64,000 bases of DNA from Armatimonadota bacterium (GTDB lineage Bacteria > Armatimonadota > Fimbriimonadia > Fimbriimonadales > ATM1). Positions 1 to 8,276 of this stretch are shown here, in pieces. The first letter of the stretch is position 1. The number at the start of each line of letters is the position of its first letter. The notes beneath the pieces are model-generated. The model was not told where the DNA came from, made no database searches, and worked only from the letters and a program-made list of their open reading frames with translations. The translations under genes and the position numbers were made by a program. The stretch spans positions 1 to 64,000 of the forward strand of contig QEUM01000005.1 in the NCBI GenBank assembly GCA_003577165.1, in the 5' to 3' direction.

Positions 1-12
1 GGGCCGCGGCGT

Positions 13-468
13 TTAAACCCGCAAGCACTCGCGAAGTTTCACGATCTGCCCGACGTGGTAGCCAGCGTGGACGTACCTGCACAGCAGGTCCGGAAGACCG
101 TAGGGGCTGTCTTGAATCTGGGCGTAGGTGACCGTCTCGAGCATGTGGGCGACCGCAGCAAAAGAGTCGGCGAGACGAATCTTGGCTGCTTCCCACGCCG
201 TGTCGTCGGGGTCCGGCGGCAGCGGCGGCCACGCGCCTTCTTCCGGATCCGCGTTCTCTCCGGTGAGGACTCGCGTGACGATGTTCTCGTTCCAAACCGA
301 AAGGTGCAAGACGATTGCCCAGATGGACCTGCTCTCGCCTGAAGGGTGACGTAGAGCGGCTGCTGCGTCCAGCCCGTCCAACAACTCCGAGAGAGGCGTG
401 GTCCAGTCTTCGTGGAGATACGCGTATTCCCATCCGACGGCGAGTTGTCTGAGCAGGTCCGTACTCAC
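13..468 (-). CDS. DinB-like four-helix-bundle protein
   Basis: The 151-aa protein fits the DinB/YfiT-like superfamily in size and pattern. A single His at about residue 55 (AIVLHLSVWN) and a His-x3-His pair at 134/138 (YVHAGYHVGQI) form the usual metal-binding triad of this four-helix bundle. Family members are often thiol-dependent transferases or stress-linked metalloproteins, but substrates are rarely known. The start is GTG with no clear Shine-Dalgarno sequence. The gene is divergent from the methyltransferase gene at 567. A second DinB-like protein lies at 21361. Substrate and partner cannot be inferred here. Confidence 0.8.
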   Translation of the reverse strand: MSTDLLRQLAVGWEYAYLHEDWTTPLSELLDGLDAAAALRHPSGESRSIWAIVLHLSVWNENIVTRVLTGENADPEEGAWPPLPPDPDDTAWEAAKIRLADSFAAVAHMLETVTYAQIQDSPYGLPDLLCRYVHAGYHVGQIVKLRECLRV

Positions 469-566
469 GACCGATCAAGATACTCGATCGGGTTCGCCGG
501 CGCCCCGTGATTTGCTGCGACCGGGGGCGTTCGTGCTTCGTCTCTTAGCATGGGTAAGGAGGCGAT

Positions 567-1325
567 ATGAGAGTCTTCGCACTTCTGTATGGGCTCGTTT
601 CGTACGTCGTGTTCCTCGGCGCGTTCCTGTATGCCATCGCCTTTGTGGCGAACTACGCGGTGACGCTCGGTGGAACCGTGCTGGTTTCCAAGACGATCGA
701 CGGCCCAGGGGCGTCCGCGCCGTTCGACGTGAACTCGCTGTTGGTGAACGCTCTGCTTCTTGGCGCGTTTGCGATTCAGCACAGCGTCATGGCGCGGCGG
801 TGGTTCAAGGAATGGTGGACGCGCATCATCCCGAAGGCGATCGAACGGAGCACGTACGTTTTGATATCGAGCCTGCTTCTGTTTCTCCTGTATTTCCAGT
901 GGCGGCCGATGACAGATCCTGTGTGGACGGCGCCCGAAGGCGCGGCTCGCACGGTTCTGCATGCGTTGTACGCGCTTGGATGGTTCATCGTCCTGACGAG
1001 CACGTTCTTGATTAACCACTGGGACCTGTTCGGCCTGCGCCAGGTGGCGGCGTATGCTTCGGGGAAGGAGCCGGGGCCGCTTCATTTCACGAAGCGCGGC
1101 CTGTATGCCGTGTGCCGGCACCCGATCATGCTGGGGTTCATCATCGCGTTTTGGGCGACGCCGGACATGACGATCGGACACCTCGTCTTCTCGATCGCGA
1201 CTACGGCGTACATCTTCGTCGCGCTGCAATTCGAGGAGAAAGACCTGGCGCGGCAGCATCCCGAGTACCAAGATTATCGGCGCACGACTTCGATGGTGTT
1301 CCCGCTGCCGAAGCGCTCGCGCTGA
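567..1325 (+). CDS. mddA: MddA-like methanethiol S-methyltransferase
   Basis: A 252-aa integral membrane protein with about five hydrophobic segments. It ends in the isoprenylcysteine-methyltransferase/NnrU-type module: Arg-His-Pro at 184-186 inside LYAVCRHPIMLG, then the acidic QFEEKDL stretch followed by H-x-E-Y-x-x-Y near 220-236. The N-terminal motif IQHSVMARRWFK and the AIERSTYVL segment resemble MddA, which methylates methanethiol with SAM to give dimethyl sulfide. The start is supported by a good ribosome-binding site (GTAAGGAGG) a few bases upstream. The gene is monocistronic by spacing. General membrane methyltransferase assignment is strong; the exact substrate is inferred from family resemblance. 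Confidence 0.75.
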   Translation: MRVFALLYGLVSYVVFLGAFLYAIAFVANYAVTLGGTVLVSKTIDGPGASAPFDVNSLLVNALLLGAFAIQHSVMARRWFKEWWTRIIPKAIERSTYVLISSLLLFLLYFQWRPMTDPVWTAPEGAARTVLHALYALGWFIVLTSTFLINHWDLFGLRQVAAYASGKEPGPLHFTKRGLYAVCRHPIMLGFIIAFWATPDMTIGHLVFSIATTAYIFVALQFEEKDLARQHPEYQDYRRTTSMVFPLPKRSR

Positions 1326-1359
1326 CCGAGCGACGCCATTCCTTGCAACCCGCCCAATG

Positions 1360-1385
1360 GCTCGGGGGACCCCCACCCCCCGGGC
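1360..1385. terminator. GC-rich hairpin between convergent genes
   Basis: A 9-bp arm (1360-1368) pairs with 1377-1385 (one G-T wobble) around an 8-nt loop, directly abutting the stop codon of the minus-strand gene. It sits between two convergent genes, where a bidirectional terminator would be expected. No T tract follows, so intrinsic termination is uncertain. Confidence 0.35.
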
Positions 1386-2894
1386 CTAATACTTCACTTC
1401 GAAAGCGACGTTGAACTTGCGACTGCCGGTGGTTACCGTCGTGTTCTTCGTGTCGAAGTCGCCCGTCCAGGCGGTGACTGTAAGGTTGGTCTGCATCGTG
1501 TTGTAGTCCGTCCAGTACACAAGTTCCTTGTGCACCCCCCCGGGATAGTGCTTCTTCTGAAGCATGTTGGGCATGAGCGCCATGAAGACGGGAAGCGGGG
1601 CTCCCGGCTTCAGAGTCGAGACGCCTTGAGCATAGGGATTGAAGAGCCGGCCGTCCCAATCGTTGGTCGCCCATACGCCGGTCCAGTCGAACGCGCTTAC
1701 GCTCACACCGTTCAGCGCTTCATTCGTCTTGTTGCGAATCAAGACGATCGCGTAGGCCCATTCGATAGTGTATTGGCATGCGGTGTCGCTTCCGGCGTTG
1801 CCGAGTTTCTTCTTCGCGGCCTTTGCTCCGGCGAGGATGCCGCTCTTGATGTGCTGTTTGGCTATGTCGTTTGCGACCGGCGGCCCGATCTGGCCGGCGA
1901 CCTCGCCCGCCAAGTAGTCCGCGCCTTGTTCCATCAACTGGTCGAGATTCGGAATGTTGGGCGGCATTCCGCACGCGGCGAGCGCTCCATCGAGTGCCGT
2001 CTCGAACGCTTCTCTCGGCACGAAGGGCAAGAGGCTCGACGCCAAGTCCACGACGGCCTTCTTCGCTTCTTGATACTTCTCGGCGGCCCAGTTCCAGGCC
2101 TCCGTTACAAACGAGACGACCTTCTCGTACCACGGTTTCTGCTCGCCGACCTGATTGCAAACGGTCTTGCTCGGATGAACGAAGCAGTACTCTTTGACCG
2201 GAACGTACTTGACGCTGACGATTTCGATGGGCGACGGCTTCGTGGGAGCGGAAGATGGGTTGGTGATGTTGAATCGAAGGCTGTTCGGGGGGGATTTCGC
2301 GTAGACGATTTGCAACGACCCGGACGCGAGTCCGACAGGGCGAGGATCCGAGACGGACGCGATGGGAACGACCCGAATGTAGACTGTGAAATGCCCGCCG
2401 TTCGCGATGAAACTCGCGCGGCGGTCAATTCCTTCCGTGCGCACGGGTCCGGTTCTCTCGGGAGGAGGGACGTAACCGGCGTCCGTCGCGATTTGGCCGA
2501 CGCTGACTGTGGTCGCGCCTCTCGTGCCTTCGATCCGCTCGATAGATACGATCGCGCGCGGCCTCGAATCCGGGCTCTTGTCAAGCCCGAAGGGGGCGCG
2601 TGCCACTTCGAGGAGAACTCCGTTCGCTCCGCGCACGCGCGACACGTCCCATTTGATCTTCTTGCCGCCGAGGCTCGGCGGGACGACGTGAGCGATCGTG
2701 TACGTCGCGTTCGCGTCGCCCATGTCGAATTGAAGGGCCGCTCCGCCTGGAAGCGGCCCCGCGATCTGCCGGAGCGTCTGCGGGTCGGACCGCCTTTGCG
2801 GATCCGCGCTGCGCGCGTGCGTCGTCGGAATCAGCGAGATCGCCGCTGCGATCACCGCCGCCGCTGCGAAGTGTCTGAAACGGCTCAAACTCAT
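1386..2894 (-). CDS. secreted protein of unknown function
   Basis: About 502 aa. I chose the ATG at 2894 over an upstream in-frame start at 3101 because AAGGAGG lies about 9 nt before it and because the resulting N-terminus (MSLSRFRHF, an Ala/Ile-rich core, then THARSA) is a classical signal peptide. The mature part begins with a beta-rich segment; a middle helical region rich in Trp/Lys/Glu (WNWAAEKYQEAKKAV) follows, and the C-terminus is beta-like again. I recognise no catalytic motif. It lies 64 bp downstream of another secreted protein on the same strand, so the two are probably cotranscribed and may act together at the cell surface or periplasm. Confidence 0.65.
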   Translation of the reverse strand: MSLSRFRHFAAAAVIAAAISLIPTTHARSADPQRRSDPQTLRQIAGPLPGGAALQFDMGDANATYTIAHVVPPSLGGKKIKWDVSRVRGANGVLLEVARAPFGLDKSPDSRPRAIVSIERIEGTRGATTVSVGQIATDAGYVPPPERTGPVRTEGIDRRASFIANGGHFTVYIRVVPIASVSDPRPVGLASGSLQIVYAKSPPNSLRFNITNPSSAPTKPSPIEIVSVKYVPVKEYCFVHPSKTVCNQVGEQKPWYEKVVSFVTEAWNWAAEKYQEAKKAVVDLASSLLPFVPREAFETALDGALAACGMPPNIPNLDQLMEQGADYLAGEVAGQIGPPVANDIAKQHIKSGILAGAKAAKKKLGNAGSDTACQYTIEWAYAIVLIRNKTNEALNGVSVSAFDWTGVWATNDWDGRLFNPYAQGVSTLKPGAPLPVFMALMPNMLQKKHYPGGVHKELVYWTDYNTMQTNLTVTAWTGDFDTKNTTVTTGSRKFNVAFEVKY

Positions 2895-2958
2895 TTTCCT
2901 ATTCCTCCTTGTGGTCGTTGGCAATTCGCGGGTCTGATCGAAGAAAAGCGGTGGCGCG

Positions 2959-4599
2959 TTAGTCGCCGAGGTCCTTGACGAACTTCTTGCTGGTGTCGAA
3001 CGAGATTTGCCAATCCACGACGACGCCCTTGTCCGAAGTTTCTCGGTGCGCGGTAAACGTCTTGGCGACGAAGCGGTTCCCCGTGGCGTCCTTCTGGACA
3101 TCCACGTTGAACGTGTCGCCGAATCCTTTCGTGAGAATCCAGAACGCCGGTTGAATTGGCACTTTGAAGACGGTGAAATCCGGCATCAGGCCCGTGAACA
3201 CGACGATGAGGGTGCGATGCGCCATCACATCGGAGAAGTCCGATCTCGCCGGCTTGAACGCGAGCGTGATGCGATCTCCGTCCATTTGCGCGCCGAACGG
3301 GACGTTGAAGGACGCAGGCGTGGACATGTTCGCGATTGCGCCGATGTCGACGGGCGACTCCACGGCGACAGGGAAGGAAGGAGGCGCGAGCCACTCGCGA
3401 GCGAGCAGCGTGATGGTCGGCGGGAGGGGCTCCACGACGAACACATTCTCCCAAAACTCATGCTTAACCGCGTTGCCCTCGACTTCGCCCGTCATTGGAA
3501 TCGGCTGCCCCGGCGCGTTCTGCTTCTGGAATCGAAAAGAGATCCGGCCTTCGAGAAAGACGGTGTATTTCATCCACGGCTTGTTGCCTTCGTTCCAGAC
3601 CATCGTCATCTTCGCCTTGAACGGTCCTCGGTAAGTCACGCAATACCGGTTGAAGAGTTCCTTTGTGAAGAACTCGACGACGTCGAGCACGAGGCCCGGG
3701 ATTGAGGTGAGGACGCCAAAGTCTCCTTCCATTTGGGCGACTCCGGCTTTGACTCCTGAACTGATGCTGAGCGATAACCCCCCCTCGCCGACCGCAGAGT
3801 TCACGATCGAAGGTATGCCCTTGTCGAGCACGCACTTCCGAAGCGTGTCCAGTCCGTTCTTGCCGACGTTGAAGGCGAACGCCGCGAACTTGCAACCCTC
3901 GATTGCGGTGTTGATGGTCTCGCAGACGTTGTCCTTCGCGCGCTTCAGAATGCCGCTTCGGTCGATTTCGTCGGTCGTCTCATCCGCCTCCTCGATCCAC
4001 TCTTGCAGCTCACCGAAGATCTTGATCTCATCCAGGTTGACGACGTTCTGTTGTTCTTGAATCTTCTTGAGTTCTCCGAGGATGAGCACGGGTGGCAGGT
4101 TTATCGTCCGCTCTTTGTTTTCAATTTCCAGAATCTTGTTGATGACGTCGTCGCGCTCCTTCGAAGAGGGAAGCGCGACCGCGATTTCTCGCGCGACTTG
4201 AAGTAGGCGCATGCCGCGGTCCTCGAGCTGAAGGAACGCCTGCTCGACCTCTTCCGCAAGCCCGCCGATCGGCGCTACCTTGAACGCCGCCGCGCCTTTG
4301 CCCTTCCCGTCGGGAGAGGTCACGTCGACCGTGTACTTGCCGGCCTTCTTCGTGTCCGTGAAAGTGATCGAGAATTTGCCCTGGGGGGTCACGGGCGCCT
4401 TCAGCGTCGCCGATGGCGTGCCCGACTCATGCCGGATCGCGATGGTCGCCGTCTTGGTTTTCTCGTGGTATCCGGTCTCGCCTGCGATCACGACGGGCTG
4501 TCCGATGAGGGCGACGGACGGCGTGGCCGACACCTCGACGAACGCCCCCGGCGTCTTGGTCTGCATCGCGACGGCCAGGAATGGGATAAGGGCCAGCAT
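2959..4599 (-). CDS. secreted protein with N-terminal Ig-like domain
   Basis: A 546-aa protein with a short signal peptide (MLALIPFLAVAMQ). Residues of about 20-110 look like an Ig-like or invasin-type beta sandwich (VALIGQPVVIAGE, GKYTVDVTSPDGKG). Next comes a helical acidic segment of about 115-230, a Cys-containing middle, and a beta-rich C-terminal part. No enzyme motif is visible. It has no Shine-Dalgarno sequence; a -10-like TACAAT lies six bases before the ATG, so the message may be leaderless. It is the first gene of a probable two-gene operon with the secreted protein at 1386. Confidence 0.6.
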   Translation of the reverse strand: MLALIPFLAVAMQTKTPGAFVEVSATPSVALIGQPVVIAGETGYHEKTKTATIAIRHESGTPSATLKAPVTPQGKFSITFTDTKKAGKYTVDVTSPDGKGKGAAAFKVAPIGGLAEEVEQAFLQLEDRGMRLLQVAREIAVALPSSKERDDVINKILEIENKERTINLPPVLILGELKKIQEQQNVVNLDEIKIFGELQEWIEEADETTDEIDRSGILKRAKDNVCETINTAIEGCKFAAFAFNVGKNGLDTLRKCVLDKGIPSIVNSAVGEGGLSLSISSGVKAGVAQMEGDFGVLTSIPGLVLDVVEFFTKELFNRYCVTYRGPFKAKMTMVWNEGNKPWMKYTVFLEGRISFRFQKQNAPGQPIPMTGEVEGNAVKHEFWENVFVVEPLPPTITLLAREWLAPPSFPVAVESPVDIGAIANMSTPASFNVPFGAQMDGDRITLAFKPARSDFSDVMAHRTLIVVFTGLMPDFTVFKVPIQPAFWILTKGFGDTFNVDVQKDATGNRFVAKTFTAHRETSDKGVVVDWQISFDTSKKFVKDLGD

Positions 4600-4605
4600 A
4601 AGGAC

Positions 4606-4633
4606 ATTGTAGACGCCGATTTGCCGACATCAA
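4606..4633 (-). promoter_or_regulatory. predicted promoter, leaderless type
   Basis: On the minus strand TTGATG (4628-4633) and TACAAT (4606-4611) are separated by 16 nt, a plausible -35/-10 pair. The -10 ends six bases before the ATG at 4599, placing the expected transcription start at or within a base or two of the start codon. Confidence 0.5.
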
Positions 4634-4759
4634 TCCTTAGCCTGTTGAAGAAGCGCCATTTCGCCGCACGATCCCGCTACTACGCGCAGGCTGGCTCTGC
4701 CCACCGGACCTGGAACACTGTGGTACAAAATCGAGTCCGTCAATAGGAGGGCTGTTGGG

Positions 4760-5869
4760 ATGAAAACTGCTTTCGCAAAATCGGACAAGCGCGTCGCCTG
4801 TGCATCTCCAAGCAGCGGTAAGCGTCGCGCCTGGAAACATGCATTCCTTCGTATTGTCATCATTGCCTCCGCAACCATGTGGGCAGCGATGGCCCATCCG
4901 GCCCCATCCGTAACATGGCTTGGAACGCTGGGCGGCCGCGGCAGCGAGGCCTGGGGCGTGTCGGCAGATGGGCGGGTCGTTGTCGGTCGCAGCACGAACG
5001 CCCTGGGCTTCACTAGGGCGTTCCGATGGGAAGCCGGAGTGATGCAGGAACTCGGAACGCTCGGTGGCTCGAGGAGCTTCGCTTGGGACGTTTCCGCTGA
5101 TGGCCGTGTGGTTGTGGGACAAGCCCAAGACTCGAGCGGATACTACTGGCCCGTTGCGTGGGTCGACGGTCAGACGATTCTATTGTCGTCCCCGGATTTC
5201 CTCGGCGGGAGCGCAAATGCCGTCTCGGCCGACGGAATGACAATCGTCGGATGGATCCAAAGAAGAATGGACACCGGTGGGGTGGCCTACCTATGGGTGA
5301 AGTTCCGGCCAGGACCTGCCCTCTACGATCCCGGCTACTACAGCATGGAGGCAACGGGAATCTCGCTCGACGGCCAAGTGATAGTAGGTAAATCGACAGT
5401 TGGCGAGATGGGAAGGGCACTTAAGTGGTCTCCCAATGGCTACGAGGAATTGCCAACCCTCGGAGGCCGAACTGCGCTCGCAGAGGGCGTCAGCGCCGAC
5501 GGAACAGTCGTCGTTGGCTCCTCTCTCCCCGCACAGGGCAACATGCATCCGTGCAGGTGGGTGGGAGCACAGGTTCAGAACCTCGGAACTCTCGGCGGGA
5601 GTTTCGGCTTCGCGCATGCGGTGAGTGGTGACGGCAGAACGGTAGTTGGCTCGTCGGGGCATCCATCATTTGATCGGCGCGCGTTCCGGTGGACCCCGGA
5701 GCGAGGAATGGAAGACCTGACGTCGCTCTATGTTGACCCCGCTAATCCTAACGCATACTTCAGGGTCGCGACGGGGATCTCGTTAGACGCGCGCTACATA
5801 GTCGGCTACGGAAGGCTACCGTCGCTGGAGTCTCGAGGGTTTTTGATCGACACACACCAGCAGCCTTAG
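4760..5869 (+). CDS. HAF-repeat extracellular protein (copy 1)
   Basis: A 369-aa protein with an N-terminal hydrophobic export segment (about residues 28-46), followed by tandem HAF-type repeats. Units contain LGTLGG, then GVSADGRVVVG, then AFRW, recurring about every 45-50 residues. HAF repeats are found in predicted extracellular beta-propeller-like proteins of unknown role. The start has a good ribosome-binding site (AGGAGGG). A paralogue with the same organisation lies at 8277, beyond a radical SAM gene and a membrane-protein gene. A GC hairpin 45 bp downstream probably ends the transcript. Confidence 0.85.
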   Translation: MKTAFAKSDKRVACASPSSGKRRAWKHAFLRIVIIASATMWAAMAHPAPSVTWLGTLGGRGSEAWGVSADGRVVVGRSTNALGFTRAFRWEAGVMQELGTLGGSRSFAWDVSADGRVVVGQAQDSSGYYWPVAWVDGQTILLSSPDFLGGSANAVSADGMTIVGWIQRRMDTGGVAYLWVKFRPGPALYDPGYYSMEATGISLDGQVIVGKSTVGEMGRALKWSPNGYEELPTLGGRTALAEGVSADGTVVVGSSLPAQGNMHPCRWVGAQVQNLGTLGGSFGFAHAVSGDGRTVVGSSGHPSFDRRAFRWTPERGMEDLTSLYVDPANPNAYFRVATGISLDARYIVGYGRLPSLESRGFLIDTHQQP

Positions 5870-5913
5870 CCTCCAATTACTCCGGCTCGCGAAGTGAGGG
5901 AGGACTACGGTCC

Positions 5914-5942
5914 ACGAGCGCGCGGTGATGCCGCGCGCTCGT
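5914..5942 (+). terminator. perfect 12-bp hairpin after HAF gene
   Basis: Arms 5914-5925 and 5931-5942 are perfectly complementary (12 bp, nearly all G/C) with the loop TGATG. The hairpin begins 45 bp after the HAF stop codon. There is no downstream T tract, so it may work as a 3-prime stabiliser or need Rho. Confidence 0.5.
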
Positions 5943-6063
5943 CAGGCTGGCCGTGACCCTCGATGCGAGCGTTAAGGGTGGTCTCCGCGTACCGGGAGCC
6001 TTCCATGGGTGTCTATCGCCTGCCCTGCCACGTTCTGACCCAGTGCGACTCAAAGCCGCCAAA

Positions 6064-7437
6064 ATGGCAGTAGAGATCATGGGCGGGATGCGCGCGAAGA
6101 GGGTCGTCCTCCTTGCGATGAGCGGAGTTCGCGTCAAAGACGCTGAACTGCTTCGACTCGGCATGACGCTTCCCGGATTCGTCGAAAGGGGCCGCGTCAT
6201 AGCTCAACTTCCCAGCTTGGGCCTCCTCACGATCGCCGCCGAAGCCGGAGGAAACCGGGACTACATCTATGTCGAGGCCGGCGACGACCTCGGAGCCACG
6301 ATTGAATCGGTGCTGGATTTGAGGCCCGACGTAGTCGCGATCTCGTCGCTCACTGCCCGCATCCTCGACGCCTATGCGATTGCCGACGCTCTGCGCTCAT
6401 GCGGCGTCACAGTTTTCTTGGGAGGGCTGCACGCTTCTGTCATGCCGGATGAGGCCGGGGAGCACGCGGACTCCGTATCCGTCGGGGAAGGGGAGGGCAC
6501 CTTTCGCAGGATGCTTGAGGACTTCGAGCGAGGATGCCTTCAGCCCCGTTACGTCGGGTCCACTCACGACGTTCGATTCACGACGTCCCGCGCCGTGCCG
6601 AGATTCGATCTCTTGGAGAAGAGTCGTTACAATCGCCTTACGATTCAGACTTCGCGGGGCTGTCCACTGGACTGCGTTTTCTGCGGCGCCTCCCGTCTCA
6701 TCAGTCGGTACAAGATCAAGCCGATCGAACAGGTTCGCAGAGAGCTGGAGGTCATTTCGAGCATATGGCCGGAGCCCTTCATCGAACTTGCTGACGACAA
6801 CACATTCGTGAACAAGAAGTGGGCGCAGTGTTTGGCGCGCCTGCTCGCAGAGTTCCGTGTCCGATGGTTCACGGAGACGGACATCTCCATCGCGGACGAC
6901 GATGCGCTACTCGAAACCCTGGCCGCATCGGGATGCGTGCAGCTCCTGGTCGGATTGGAGTCAGCGAACCGATCTGCGCTTCGATCGGTGGACCGGAAGG
7001 GTTGGAAGCATCGCCGGTGGGACGATTACTTTGCGGCGATCGCGAAGGTTCAAGGGTATGGCATCAGCGTCAATGGCTGCTTCATCCTCGGATTCGACGA
7101 GGACGGTCCGGAGGTCTTCGAGGCCACGCGCGATTTCGTGACGCAGAGCGGGCTCACGGAGGTTCAGGTGACGATCCTGACGCCATTCCCCGGCACGGCC
7201 CTGTATCGCAGGCTTCTGAGTGAAGACCGTCTGCTAAAGCCCGTCTTTTGGGACGAGTGCACTCTCTTCGACGTCACTTTTAGGCCCGCACAGATGGCGC
7301 CCGAAGAACTCAGAAACGGTTTCGTTTGGCTTTTGCAGCAGATCTACTCGCCGCAGGCGAGCGCGGATCGCAAGACGAAGCTGCGGCGACTTATGCGGTC
7401 GGCCGTCGCATCCCGCGTTCAGGAGTCAGGGGAATGA
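6064..7437 (+). CDS. B12-binding radical SAM protein
   Basis: About 457 aa from the ATG at 6064; later ATGs at 6079 and 6088 and an upstream GTG at 5953 are alternatives because no start has a strong Shine-Dalgarno sequence. The N-terminal ~140 residues form a Rossmann-like cobalamin-binding domain (GGLHASVMP, then the D-S-V-x-V-GEGE pattern). Cys200, Cys204 and Cys207 form the CxxxCxxC iron-sulfur motif in TSRGCPLDCVFC, followed by the TIM-barrel motifs of class B radical SAM enzymes (LVGLESAN, GCFILGFDED). Such enzymes often methylate unactivated carbons or phosphinates, or rearrange substrates. The stop overlaps the start of the next gene (ATGA), so the two are translationally coupled. The substrate is unknown. 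Confidence 0.85.
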   Translation: MAVEIMGGMRAKRVVLLAMSGVRVKDAELLRLGMTLPGFVERGRVIAQLPSLGLLTIAAEAGGNRDYIYVEAGDDLGATIESVLDLRPDVVAISSLTARILDAYAIADALRSCGVTVFLGGLHASVMPDEAGEHADSVSVGEGEGTFRRMLEDFERGCLQPRYVGSTHDVRFTTSRAVPRFDLLEKSRYNRLTIQTSRGCPLDCVFCGASRLISRYKIKPIEQVRRELEVISSIWPEPFIELADDNTFVNKKWAQCLARLLAEFRVRWFTETDISIADDDALLETLAASGCVQLLVGLESANRSALRSVDRKGWKHRRWDDYFAAIAKVQGYGISVNGCFILGFDEDGPEVFEATRDFVTQSGLTEVQVTILTPFPGTALYRRLLSEDRLLKPVFWDECTLFDVTFRPAQMAPEELRNGFVWLLQQIYSPQASADRKTKLRRLMRSAVASRVQESGE

Positions 7438-8156
7438 AGATGTGGTCGGCCGTATTCGGCACGCTCTTTCGAGTCCTAACGTTCAGGGCGAGGAGGGAAG
7501 AACTGATTGCCATGAACTGGCGGCACCTCACCGTCGGGCTGTTCTTCACTTGGCTGGCGGGCATGGGCCGGTATTGGGACAACCCGCGGGCCGAACAGCT
7601 TCAAGTGTATGGATTCGGGTCTGTCATCTACGTCTTCGCTTTGAGCACCCTCGTGTATGTCGTTGTGTGGGCGCTTCGCCCTCGAGATTGGCGCTACTCC
7701 AACCTGCTCACATTCGTCACGCTCACATCCCCCCCGGCGATCCTGTACGCGATTCCGGTGGAGATGTTTATGAGCCGCGGTGCCGCGACAAGCGTGAACT
7801 CCTGGTTTCTCGCGATCGTGGCTGCGTGGCGCCTCGCGCTGCTCGTGACCTATTTGAAACGCGTGCCTGCGCTGAAGGGAGTGGACCTGGTGACCGGTTC
7901 GTTATTGCCCGTCGTACTGGTCATCGTGTCCTTGACCATGTTGAACCTCCAGCACGCGGTGTTCGACATCATGAGGGGCACGGAAGCGACGCCCGAGGAC
8001 GCTGCATACATGGTGCTCCTTCTGTTGACTTGTCTCTCCATGGTTCTTGTGTGGCCGCTCCTACTGGCTTACTTCTTTCGCGTCGCGGAACTGTGGCCCC
8101 CCAAAGATGGCAAGGACCCGCAGGAGATCAGCCCGGACGACTCTGACCCGCCGTAA
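7434..8156 (+). CDS. multi-pass membrane protein, unknown
   Basis: A 240-aa protein starting at an ATG that overlaps the radical SAM stop codon (ATGA) and is preceded by AGGAG. It has about five or six hydrophobic segments (e.g. VYVVVWALRP, LLVTYL, VLVIVSLTMLN, MVLVWPLLLAYFF) and a short Pro/Asp-rich cytosolic tail. The arrangement resembles Yip1-like small membrane proteins, but I recognise no diagnostic motif. Tight coupling suggests it serves the radical SAM pathway, for example as transporter, anchor or substrate-presenting protein; this is inference. Confidence 0.65.
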   Translation: MKMWSAVFGTLFRVLTFRARREELIAMNWRHLTVGLFFTWLAGMGRYWDNPRAEQLQVYGFGSVIYVFALSTLVYVVVWALRPRDWRYSNLLTFVTLTSPPAILYAIPVEMFMSRGAATSVNSWFLAIVAAWRLALLVTYLKRVPALKGVDLVTGSLLPVVLVIVSLTMLNLQHAVFDIMRGTEATPEDAAYMVLLLLTCLSMVLVWPLLLAYFFRVAELWPPKDGKDPQEISPDDSDPP

Positions 8157-8161
8157 GGCGG
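8148..8161 (+). terminator. short GC hairpin over stop codon
   Basis: CCGCC (8148-8152), a GTAA loop and GGCGG (8157-8161) form a 5-bp hairpin that contains the TAA stop of the membrane-protein gene. No T tract follows; it is a weak candidate terminator or stability element. Confidence 0.25.
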
Positions 8162-8276
8162 TGTGCCCTTGAGCAGCATCGGACGCTTCGTTCCGGACTC
8201 GGGGGCGTCGGCGTCGGGTAACCCGCATGGCGTGGAACAAAGCCCCGGTCGTGTGCGTCGGTCAAACGAGGTTGGG

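Noticed and set aside
1530-2978. 482-codon plus-strand reading frame
   Set aside because: It is the shadow of the minus-strand secreted-protein gene with a signal peptide and a good ribosome-binding site; the plus frame is Arg-rich without recognisable domains.
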